Origin: Acidobacteriaceae bacterium
Lineage (GTDB): Bacteria > Acidobacteriota > Terriglobia > Terriglobales > Acidobacteriaceae
Assembly (NCBI GenBank): GCA_003134655.1
Contig: PLBY01000037.1
Span: 28,961-90,247 of the forward strand
DNA: 61,287 nt
Direction: 5' to 3'
This document shows, in pieces, positions 24,952 to 32,882 of this stretch. Position numbers and translations under genes: made by a program. How positions within the stretch are numbered: position 1 is the first letter of the stretch; each line of letters starts with the position of its first letter. The notes under the pieces were generated by a model. The model was not told the DNA's origin. It worked only from the letters and a program-made list of their open reading frames with translations, and searched no databases.

Positions 24952-25341
24952 TCATGGGGTGCATCGACCAAAGTCCCGATTGAGTTTTTTCACTCGGAAG
25001 GAGAAATTCCCGCTTTTGTCCTTTTTCTTCTTCCCCTGAATCTTCACTCGTTCTCCCGGATTGAGTCTGGGGCCATCAACAAGTTGGTAAGTCAGATTGT
25101 CAGCTTCGTTGGTGAGAATGTTCGCGCCTTCCACAGATCTCAAGCATCCGGTGATGGTGGTCTTGTGCAGGGTCAGGTATAGAACCACGCCGGTGACCGC
25201 GGCCAGCCCGACCGCGGCCCCGACGATCTCAGCGTTCGAAGGGCCGATGTGCCCCAGATCGATCTTGCTCTGGGCTGGCGCAGGGATAGTAATGGCCGAA
25301 AGCAAAACTGTGACGAGTGCGACTTTGCAGATAAGGTTCAC
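24952..25341 (-). CDS. Small secreted or membrane protein of unknown function
   Basis: 129 residues. A signal peptide (VALVTVLLSAITIPAPAQ) is followed by a second hydrophobic stretch (IVGAAVGLAAVTGVVLYLTL) and a small beta domain (TTITGCLRSVEGANILTNEA, YQLVDGPRLNPGERVKIQGK) ending in a Lys-rich tail. The GCLR...YQLV...GERVKIQG pattern recalls the OB-like domains of many acidobacterial exported proteins. It ends 20 bases from recO, convergently. Function unknown. Confidence 0.66.
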   Translation of the reverse strand: MNLICKVALVTVLLSAITIPAPAQSKIDLGHIGPSNAEIVGAAVGLAAVTGVVLYLTLHKTTITGCLRSVEGANILTNEADNLTYQLVDGPRLNPGERVKIQGKKKKDKSGNFSFRVKKLNRDFGRCTP

Positions 25342-25419
25342 TGAATCTCCCTAGTCATGTTGAAGTGGGCCGGGACACCCGTGTGACCAGGCGTCCCGAG
25401 CTCGTGAACTCAGGAATCG

Positions 25420-26544
25420 CTATTGCAGCGTAACGAGAACTTGAATCACACCCATTCCTGCCGACAGCGGTTCGAGGGCCTTGCCAACAACCGCGCCCAG
25501 CATCCTGCCGCGATCAGTTCCTCTCATGGCGTGACCGGGTGTTGAGGAAGTGACTAGAAGATCCCCCGCCCGAATGGGTCCGTTCTCAGTGCTGACTTTG
25601 CAGGGTACGATGCCAACCATTGCGAGCGGGATCTCATCGTTCGCACTGGGCGCGTCTATTTTGCGGGTGCTTCCGAGCATTCCCGGCTTGGTGGAATACA
25701 CCCCAGCGACGAGAGTGGAGTAGGGCTTCTGTGCCAAGGCCAGATGACGCTTTGCAGCTGGATCAATCACTAGCAGGTCGCCGGCTGCATAGCCGCCACG
25801 CTTACCTGTTACCGCCATGGACTCAGCGAAATCAGCCCCGTTCGGCTGAAATCCGCCATCCGCAAAGACTCGACCAGTGCCGTCCACGCGGAAGACGCTC
25901 TGATCGTCGTTCTGGCCAACGTGTCCAACAATGATGTTTCCGGAAGCGCGGTTCAGAAAGTAGCCCGCAGTGCCGTCGGAGCTGTAGGTCTGGGCAAACA
26001 GCGCGACCGCTGAGCCGGTGGATGCAACTGCGTCTCCACGGATCCCCCACGAGAAGCCAAAATCCGCTGACGAGGTTAATCCTTCCACTCCCCCACCTCC
26101 TCCTCCAGTGGTACCCGTGTTGTTTCCCAACACGGCGATCCCTCCTGGACTGTAAGTTGTTCCCAGGACTCCGAACACCGATCCACTGTTGGAACTTGCG
26201 AGACCCTGTATCGCTACGGTATTGGTGCCATCCACCGATACAGGAGTCTCTACGTAGAGCGCGGTGGGGTATTGTCCGGGTGGAGGCGTGGTGTTCGCGC
26301 TGAATATATGCAACGGGAAGAGTGGCGCAGTCGTGCCAATGCCGACGTCGCCGTCAGCGGATTGGAGAATCGCGGAGTCATTGATCTGAGCCGGGCCTGC
26401 GAACTTCGGCAAGTATCCTCTCTTGCCGCTTCCCGTGATCGCAGATGTAGGGATAGAGTTTTCAGTTGGGCTCGGGGTTGGCGTTTGAGCCACCGAGACC
26501 GCGCTCAATGCGCAGATAAGAGCAGCCAGATGCTCGATCTTCAT
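25420..26544 (-). CDS. Secreted protein with tail-fibre-like beta-structured body
   Basis: 374 residues from the ATG at 26544, preceded by AAGGAGA and a clear signal peptide (IEHLAALICALSAVSVAQ). The body has GKRGYLPKFAGPAQINDSAI and DGDVGIGTTAPLFPLHI, motifs seen in phage tail-fibre and surface-repeat proteins, then Gly/Ser/Thr-rich strands. The C-terminal 130 residues (VTGKRGGYAAGDLLVIDPAA, MVGIVPCKVSTENGPIRAGD, GHAMRGT) form a conserved-looking domain of the kind found at the ends of acidobacterial surface proteins. No enzyme activity is evident. Confidence 0.68.
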   Translation of the reverse strand: MKIEHLAALICALSAVSVAQTPTPSPTENSIPTSAITGSGKRGYLPKFAGPAQINDSAILQSADGDVGIGTTAPLFPLHIFSANTTPPPGQYPTALYVETPVSVDGTNTVAIQGLASSNSGSVFGVLGTTYSPGGIAVLGNNTGTTGGGGGGVEGLTSSADFGFSWGIRGDAVASTGSAVALFAQTYSSDGTAGYFLNRASGNIIVGHVGQNDDQSVFRVDGTGRVFADGGFQPNGADFAESMAVTGKRGGYAAGDLLVIDPAAKRHLALAQKPYSTLVAGVYSTKPGMLGSTRKIDAPSANDEIPLAMVGIVPCKVSTENGPIRAGDLLVTSSTPGHAMRGTDRGRMLGAVVGKALEPLSAGMGVIQVLVTLQ

Positions 26545-26648
26545 AAAGTTTCTCCTTGTATTTTCCGGTGTTGAGAATTCACAACCGCATGGGTCGTTGC
26601 CTTCCCAGCGGGGTTGCTTGCCCGTCACTAGTTTGAGTCGGGGATTCA

Positions 26649-27302
26649 CTAGTTCTGTTCCTCAGTCGCCGTGTGGAGGTCAAACGATCTCCGCATAACA
26701 AAGTCAAACCTTCTTTTGGCCGCTGCAAACCCTGCATGATTAAAGGGGGGCTGCACGGGCGCCATGGTGCCGAAGAGCCAGTCGAAGAAGGCGAAACCGA
26801 TGCCGAAGTTCTTGTCCATCAGTCCCTGGTCGTTGAGCACCCGGTGATGGATATCGTGGAGATTTCGCGCCCAGCGGAACCAGCGCCTTACCACTGGCAC
26901 GCGCTCCATCCAGAAGCCCTTGATATGCATGCGGTCGTGCAAATAGCTGAAGACCCAGAAGCTCCAGCCGAGAACGATCCCGAAAAACAGAAGCTGGTAA
27001 GCCGGGCTGATCCTGAGGAACCAGAAAAGACCACCCAAGGTGACGAGCAGCATTCCGGCTGGGACGATCCATTCGAGTCCGATATTGCCGATGGCGATCT
27101 CGCCCGTGGTCGCATCCATGTACTCTTCGCCGGGTCGCTGTTTTTGCAGGGGACCGTAGAAAAGCAGATGGTGCTTCATATGATTCATGCTCAGGAACGG
27201 GATCCAGCCGCTGTGGAGCAATCGATGCAACAGGTAACCCAGCAACTCGGAGGCTAAAACTGCCGATACGGCCCAGGCGGCGACTGCAATCGCTTTCGTC
27301 AT
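26649..27302 (-). CDS. Membrane di-iron hydroxylase/desaturase (fatty acid hydroxylase superfamily)
   Basis: 217 residues with three or four membrane helices and the scattered histidine boxes of the superfamily: HRLLH (about residues 23-27), NHMKHH, HDRMH and NLHDIHH. These bind two irons that hydroxylate or desaturate lipids or carotenoids. The size and the pattern WERVPVVRRWFRWARNLHDI suggest a sterol-desaturase or carotenoid-hydroxylase-like enzyme; the substrate is unknown. The frame extends upstream to 27392, but the ATG at 27302 directly precedes the first membrane helix and is preferred. Confidence 0.78.
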   Translation of the reverse strand: MTKAIAVAAWAVSAVLASELLGYLLHRLLHSGWIPFLSMNHMKHHLLFYGPLQKQRPGEEYMDATTGEIAIGNIGLEWIVPAGMLLVTLGGLFWFLRISPAYQLLFFGIVLGWSFWVFSYLHDRMHIKGFWMERVPVVRRWFRWARNLHDIHHRVLNDQGLMDKNFGIGFAFFDWLFGTMAPVQPPFNHAGFAAAKRRFDFVMRRSFDLHTATEEQN

Positions 27303-27466
27303 GCGCTGGAAACTAGCCGCAGGGGCAATCGCGCGCAAGCGGCAAAGCGCGGCACCGGGCAATGTCGCACTACGACATGCGTGCGCTACCATTGGAGGCC
27401 CAATTCTGCAGGCCTAGAGAGGCTTTGCGGACGATCCGTCTATGTCGGTGAACCCCAGGATATTCG

Positions 27467-29275
27467 TTAGTGGTGAGAGCGAAGTCCCAGCTTTTGAAGC
27501 AATTGGGGGAAGCGAGGGTCGCTGCGGAGTGGATCAGCCGCGGGTTCGGTGGACAAATACACCAGGTATTCGCAGTCTTCGTCGTATGCCTGGTCCAGCC
27601 ACTGGAAAGCGCGGTCCCGGTCGCCCAGGCCAGTCCAAATCAGCGCTATGTAGAGAGCGGCGACATACCGCTGGCTGCGCATTTTTTCCAGCTGAGCCTC
27701 GATTTTGCGGGCTGCGGGTGCGTCGCCGGAAACAGCGTACTCATGCGCCATCAAAGACAGCACCCCGGGATCGTCGGGGGCAAATCCGAGCATCTTCTGA
27801 TAGATAGCGCGCGCCTGCGGGTGCATCCCCGCTTGCTCGTAAGCGCGCGCCAGATTGATCATGCTAACCGGGTAAGTGGAGTCCAGTTCGAGCGCCTTCT
27901 GGGCCATCTGGATCGCCAAATCGAACTGTCGGTTCTGATAGTAGGCCTCTCCCAACGCGGTGGTTAGTAAGGGTGACACCGGGTCCAGTTTGCGTGCAGT
28001 TTCCCGTTCCGCGATTGCCCGGTTCATCTCCCCCATGGCAGTCAGGTAGTACGCATAGTAGTCGTGAGCCGTGGCATATCCGGGGCGCAGTTTGATGGCA
28101 CGCTCAAACTCTTGCCTGGCCTTGTCATAGTTGCGTTCATACACCAGCAACGAGTAGCCGAGAGAAATGTGGGCTTCGGCCAGCGATTCGTCAAGCTCCA
28201 GGGCTTTTTGGGCTGCGGACTCCGCCTTGGAATAGCTTTCCTTCGGCGGGAGTTGAGTGTAAGGCGCTGAGCCGAGAAGAGAATAGCAGGCTGCCAGACC
28301 TGCATAGGCAGGCGCATATCGCGGATCGACCTGGATCGCTTTTTGAAAGTAGTCCAAAGCCTTCAACAAGTCAGGTGTGGTTCGTTTGTTCAGGAAGTAC
28401 GCGCCCCATTGATAAGCTTCGTATGCCTCGGTATTGAGTTGCTCGGTGGGTTGCGCATCCGGAATCTGACTCAGAACAGCCTTGGCAATCGCAGATGAGA
28501 CCTCGCTTTGAATGCGTTGAATATCCCGCAAGTCTCCCTCGTACTGGTCGTTCCACACCGAGGTCATACCACGAGCTCCCACTCGGCTGAGCTGGGCTGT
28601 AATCGACACCTTCTGACCGACCATCTTCGCGGCGCCTTGCAAGACGTAGGCCGAGTTAAATTCAGCCGCGACCTTTTCCACGGGAAGTTCTGCGTACCTC
28701 TTGGTGAGCAGCAAGACGCCCATCTTTTCGGGTTGAACCTGCTCTAACCTCGCCTTGGTCTCTGCGGTGAACCCATCGACGAGAGCTTCCTGGTCGAACC
28801 CTCCGAGGTTCTTGAAGGGGAGCACCGCGAGCACCACGTTTTGACTTGGTGGCCAGAGCAGATGTGCGCCAACGGCGGCGGCTACGGCTACTCCCAAAAT
28901 AGCCAGAGAGATCTTCAGTCGTGGTGAAAGAAATCGTCGGATCCGTCCGGGGGGCGGGGCGACAAATTCTTCTTCGGAATATGCAAGATCCTGCGCGTCG
29001 TCTTCCGTTTCAGCGATATCTGTATCGGCGTCGTTGCCAAAGTCATCGTCCTGCAATTGACGACCTTGGCTCCACGCATCAATCTCCGACTTGAACGCGT
29101 AGACCGTCCCTTGCTTCTCGTGAAGATGCCGGCGCACCGGCAGCTTTTCCGTTTTCTCCCAGCGCTGAACGGTGCGGACATCCCGCTTGAGATAGGCGGC
29201 AATCTCCTTCCAGGAATCGAGACGGTCGGCCGCCGCGTACACATCTCCCGAATAGGATTGGGGACTGCTTGGCAC
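27467..29275 (-). CDS. HTH plus transmembrane plus TPR protein
   Basis: 602 residues. N-terminal excisionase-like helix-turn-helix (RLDSWKEIAAYLKRDVRTVQ, RWEKTEKLPV), an acidic linker, one transmembrane helix at about 115-135, then a FlgO-like domain (VVLAVLPFKNLGGFDQEALV, AEFNSAYVLQGAAKMVGQKV) and about eight TPR units (YFQKAIQVDPRYAPAYAGLA and similar). Such proteins are abundant in Acidobacteriota; the HTH resembles DNA-binding domains, so a membrane-tethered regulator is possible. Target unknown. It lies alone, divergent from glyQ. Confidence 0.8.
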   Translation of the reverse strand: MPSSPQSYSGDVYAAADRLDSWKEIAAYLKRDVRTVQRWEKTEKLPVRRHLHEKQGTVYAFKSEIDAWSQGRQLQDDDFGNDADTDIAETEDDAQDLAYSEEEFVAPPPGRIRRFLSPRLKISLAILGVAVAAAVGAHLLWPPSQNVVLAVLPFKNLGGFDQEALVDGFTAETKARLEQVQPEKMGVLLLTKRYAELPVEKVAAEFNSAYVLQGAAKMVGQKVSITAQLSRVGARGMTSVWNDQYEGDLRDIQRIQSEVSSAIAKAVLSQIPDAQPTEQLNTEAYEAYQWGAYFLNKRTTPDLLKALDYFQKAIQVDPRYAPAYAGLAACYSLLGSAPYTQLPPKESYSKAESAAQKALELDESLAEAHISLGYSLLVYERNYDKARQEFERAIKLRPGYATAHDYYAYYLTAMGEMNRAIAERETARKLDPVSPLLTTALGEAYYQNRQFDLAIQMAQKALELDSTYPVSMINLARAYEQAGMHPQARAIYQKMLGFAPDDPGVLSLMAHEYAVSGDAPAARKIEAQLEKMRSQRYVAALYIALIWTGLGDRDRAFQWLDQAYDEDCEYLVYLSTEPAADPLRSDPRFPQLLQKLGLRSHH

Positions 29276-29559
29276 GGCCCCTCCTCATGAGGGAGTGAGT
29301 CTACCGCAACGGCAGCGCATTGCATAGCGATAGCAGCGCCTGTGCGTATTCGAGAGCGTCCGGGATCAGCGTTTGCGGAGTGAGCCGGAGTGTTCTTGAA
29401 GGAATGTTTTCGGCTGTCCCTGCTGACGGCTAGCTCCCCCATCCATTACAATCAGAGATTAACCTTCTGGTCTCCGGCTGCGCTGTAGGAGTTCGAGTAA
29501 CCACCCGCATTCTGGGGTTTGGGCTAAGAGCCAAAAACTAAAAGCCAAGGGTCGAATCT

Positions 29560-30594
29560 GTGAATCCATCCTCCTCCAACTCGCTGACATTCCAGGAACT
29601 CATCCTGCGCTTGCAGGCATTTTGGGCCGAGCGCGGATGCGTCTTGCAGCAGCCCTACGACGTTGAAGTCGGAGCGGGCACCATGGCGCCGGAGACGTTT
29701 CTGCGCGTGCTGGGGCCGAGGCCTTATAAGGTTGCGTATGTGCAGCCTTCGCGGCGTCCTGCAGATGGACGCTATGGCGAGAATCCCAACCGGCTGTTCA
29801 AGCATATGCAGCTGCAGGTAATCCTGAAGCCTCCGCCGGAGAACGTGCAGGAGTTGTACTTGGAGTCGTTGGGTGCGATCGGCATCGACCTGCGCCAGCA
29901 TGACATCAAGTTCGAAGAAGATAACTGGGAAGCGCCCACGCTGAGCGCGTGGGGCGTGGGTTGGCAGGTCATGCTCGACGGCCTCGAGATCACGCAGTTC
30001 ACCTACTTCCAGCAGTGCGGTGGCGTGGATTTGTTTCCGATTTCGGCCGAGCTAACTTACGGGCTCGAACGCATTGGCGCGTTTCTGCAGGATGTGGATT
30101 CGATCTACGACATCGTGTGGGCGCGGGATCCGGATACGGGCAGTGTGGTAAAGTACGGTGACGTCCGGCTGGCGGATGAGCTGCAGTTTTCCGTTTACAA
30201 CTTCGAATTGGCCGATGTCGAGAAGGCCTGGAAGCATTTTGAGTTGTGCGAGGCCGAGTGCAAGGGCCTGCTGGATGGGTACGCGGCACTCACAAAAGAC
30301 AAGACCGCGAGTGATGGGATCGTGAGGGATAAAGCCCGCTTTCCGCTATTGGGTGCTTACGATCTTTGCCTCAAGTGCTCCCATCTGTTCAACATTCTCG
30401 ATGCTCGTGGAGCGATTTCGGTGACCGAACGTGTGGGCGTCATCGCACGCGTAAGGGCGTTAGCCGTGGGGATCGCGAAGGCTTGGGTCGATCAGCAAAA
30501 GGCCGAGTCAGCTTCAGAGAAGTCCGACGAGCCTGCACCTGCGGCCGAGAAGAGGCCGAAGGCGAAAAAAGAGGCGTTATCCCCTGTGGGTTAG
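29560..30594 (+). CDS. glyQ: Glycyl-tRNA synthetase alpha subunit
   Basis: 344 residues. The core matches Gly[51 protein letters not shown] stretch, [20 protein letters not shown] and [12 protein letters not shown]. It is the catalytic subunit of the alpha2beta2 enzyme that charges tRNA-Gly. The C-terminal 45 residues (Lys/Glu/Ala-rich, [20 protein letters not shown]) exceed the usual length of about 300 and are probably disordered. The start GTG at 29560 leads directly into the family N-terminus. It forms an operon with glyS, 98 bases downstream. Confidence 0.97.
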   Translation: MNPSSSNSLTFQELILRLQAFWAERGCVLQQPYDVEVGAGTMAPETFLRVLGPRPYKVAYVQPSRRPADGRYGENPNRLFKHMQLQVILKPPPENVQELYLESLGAIGIDLRQHDIKFEEDNWEAPTLSAWGVGWQVMLDGLEITQFTYFQQCGGVDLFPISAELTYGLERIGAFLQDVDSIYDIVWARDPDTGSVVKYGDVRLADELQFSVYNFELADVEKAWKHFELCEAECKGLLDGYAALTKDKTASDGIVRDKARFPLLGAYDLCLKCSHLFNILDARGAISVTERVGVIARVRALAVGIAKAWVDQQKAESASEKSDEPAPAAEKRPKAKKEALSPVG

Positions 30595-30692
30595 CGGGAG
30601 TGGCGTCCCGCTTTGGGTCTCCGACAGGCAGGTTGTGATTTCCGTCACATTCGACAACAACGACCTTTTGAAACACTGGATGGTTTGAAGGC

Positions 30693-32837
30693 ATGCCAGA
30701 CTTCTTATTAGAGATCGGATGCGAAGAGATCCCGGCGCGGATGATTGCCGCGGCATCCGAGGAATTGCGCGAGCGCGTAACGGCGCTGCTGAGCCGCGAG
30801 CGGTTGTCGGGCGGCGAAGTCACGCATTTCGATACCCCGCGGCGTCTGGCCGTAATGGCGGCCGGCATTGCCTCTTCGCAGGCCGACGTCGTCGAGCAAG
30901 TCACCGGGCCTTCGATTAACGTCGCGTATAAGGACGGCCAGCCCACTCCTGCGGCCCTCGCATTTGCCAAGAAGGCGGGCGTGGATGTCGCTCAACTGGA
31001 GAAGATCACCACTCCCAAGGGCGAGTACATCGCCGCCAAGGTCACCAAAAAAGGACGCAGCGCTGCCGAGATTCTCGCCGATGGCCTGCCCAAAGAGCTC
31101 TCCACCATTTACTGGCCTAAGAACATGTACTGGCAGAAGCCGAACGAGCGCTTCGTGCGTCCGGTGCGCTGGCTGGTGGCACTCCTCGACGGCGAAACAA
31201 TCCCTCTGGAGTTTGACGGCATTCGGGCAGGGAAGACTTCGCGCGGACACCGCATCCTGACGGAGGGTGCGGTGACGATTCCGCATGCCGGACCAGCATA
31301 CTTTGAGAGTTTGCGGGCTGCGAAGGTTTTGGGCCGCGGTGAGCGCGAGCACCAGATTCGCAAGGCCCTTGATGCCGCCACGCGCACGATTCCCGGAGCC
31401 CGCTGGCGCGAAGATAAAGCTCTGCTCGATACCGTCGTGAATCTTACGGAATTTCCGTCGGCCGTTCTGGGCAGTTTCGACCCGCAGTTCCTTGCGCTGC
31501 CCGAAGAAGTGCTGGTGACGGTGATGCGCGATCACCAGAAGTATTTCGCGGTAGAAGATGCCGCTGGCAAACTTGCGCCACATTTTCTGGCCGTGCTGAA
31601 TACCGATAGTGATCCGCAAGGCTTGATCCGACACGGCAACGAGCGCGTGCTGCGGGCGCGCTTCAACGATGCGCGCTTCTTCTGGGAGACCGATCAGAAA
31701 AAGTCTCTGCTCGAGCGCTTAGAATCGCTGAAGCATGTGACCTTCCAGAAAGATCTGGGCAGCTATTTCGACAAGACGCAGCGCGTGCAGCGGCTGTGCA
31801 GTTGGCTGAGCGAGATCCTAAAGCAGAGCGGCGTCGCAGTGCGGCCTGGAGTGATTCACAAAGCGGCCTGCCTGTCGAAGACGGACCTGACCACCGAACT
31901 GGTGAAGGAATTTACCGAACTGCAGGGAATCGTCGGCGGGTTGTACGCGCGGGCGCAGCAACTGGACGAGGGTTTGCCCGAAGCGACGCGGTTCGCCATC
32001 GCCGATGCGATTTACGATCACTACAAACCCGAGTCTACCGACGACGATGTTCCGCGGTCGACGGAGGGTGCGGTGCTTTCGATTGGCGATAAGGCCGACA
32101 CGATTGCGGGGATGTTCGCGCTCGGGTTGGTCCCAAGCGGGTCGAAGGATCCGTTTGCTCTGCGGCGGCAGGCGAACGCGATTGTGAAGGTCATCGCGGA
32201 GAAGAAGTTGCCGTTGCGTCTGGGCGAGTTGATGCGCGATGCGCGCTCGGGATACCAGCGGTCAGAAGCGGAGAAGAAATTTGTTGACGATGCGAAGTTC
32301 AACGAATTAGTGGCAACGTTCTTCCGAGAGCGACTGGAGTTTTATCTCAAGGATGTGTGCGGATACGCGTACGATGTAGTGAAGGCGGTTCTAGGAGCAG
32401 ACGCGGAAGATGTAGTCGATGCGCTGCAGCGAGCCGAGGCGGTCAAGCAGGTTCTGCACCTGCCCGAGTTTCAGGCGATTGGCGCGGCCTGCAAGCGCAT
32501 GCGGAACATTCTGAAGCAGGCAGCGGAGAAGGGTATTGCACCGGCTGCGTCATTCGAGGATCTGCCGAATTCTGCGCAAGAAGAGAAAGACCTCGCAGCC
32601 TATGTCGAAGTGAATGGTCCGAAGGTCGAGGTGCTTCGTAAGAAGAAAGAGTACGGCGAAGCGCTGACGTTGCTCTCGACCGCTCGCGAGCCGGTAGATG
32701 CGTTTTTCGACAAAGTAATGGTGATGGTCGAGGATGCCAAGTTGCGGGCGAACCGCCTGGCGCTGCTGCGGACATTGCTCAAAGAGTTTTCCACGATCGC
32801 CGACTTTTCGGAGATTGTGACCGAAGGCAAATCGTAA
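30693..32837 (+). CDS. glyS: Glycyl-tRNA synthetase beta subunit
   Basis: 714 residues, near the normal length. It starts PDFLLEIGCEEIPARMI, the GlyS signature, followed by FDTPRRLAV, FVRPVRWLVALLDG, FPSAVLGSFDPQFLALPEEV and VMRDHQKYF, and ends with an anticodon-binding-like helical domain. The beta subunit binds tRNA-Gly for the GlyQ catalytic subunit. ppdK follows after 45 bases. Confidence 0.97.
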   Translation: MPDFLLEIGCEEIPARMIAAASEELRERVTALLSRERLSGGEVTHFDTPRRLAVMAAGIASSQADVVEQVTGPSINVAYKDGQPTPAALAFAKKAGVDVAQLEKITTPKGEYIAAKVTKKGRSAAEILADGLPKELSTIYWPKNMYWQKPNERFVRPVRWLVALLDGETIPLEFDGIRAGKTSRGHRILTEGAVTIPHAGPAYFESLRAAKVLGRGEREHQIRKALDAATRTIPGARWREDKALLDTVVNLTEFPSAVLGSFDPQFLALPEEVLVTVMRDHQKYFAVEDAAGKLAPHFLAVLNTDSDPQGLIRHGNERVLRARFNDARFFWETDQKKSLLERLESLKHVTFQKDLGSYFDKTQRVQRLCSWLSEILKQSGVAVRPGVIHKAACLSKTDLTTELVKEFTELQGIVGGLYARAQQLDEGLPEATRFAIADAIYDHYKPESTDDDVPRSTEGAVLSIGDKADTIAGMFALGLVPSGSKDPFALRRQANAIVKVIAEKKLPLRLGELMRDARSGYQRSEAEKKFVDDAKFNELVATFFRERLEFYLKDVCGYAYDVVKAVLGADAEDVVDALQRAEAVKQVLHLPEFQAIGAACKRMRNILKQAAEKGIAPAASFEDLPNSAQEEKDLAAYVEVNGPKVEVLRKKKEYGEALTLLSTAREPVDAFFDKVMVMVEDAKLRANRLALLRTLLKEFSTIADFSEIVTEGKS

Positions 32838-32882
32838 TAAGTTTTTCTGGATGGAATCTGAATCTACACAAAGGACTCATAT

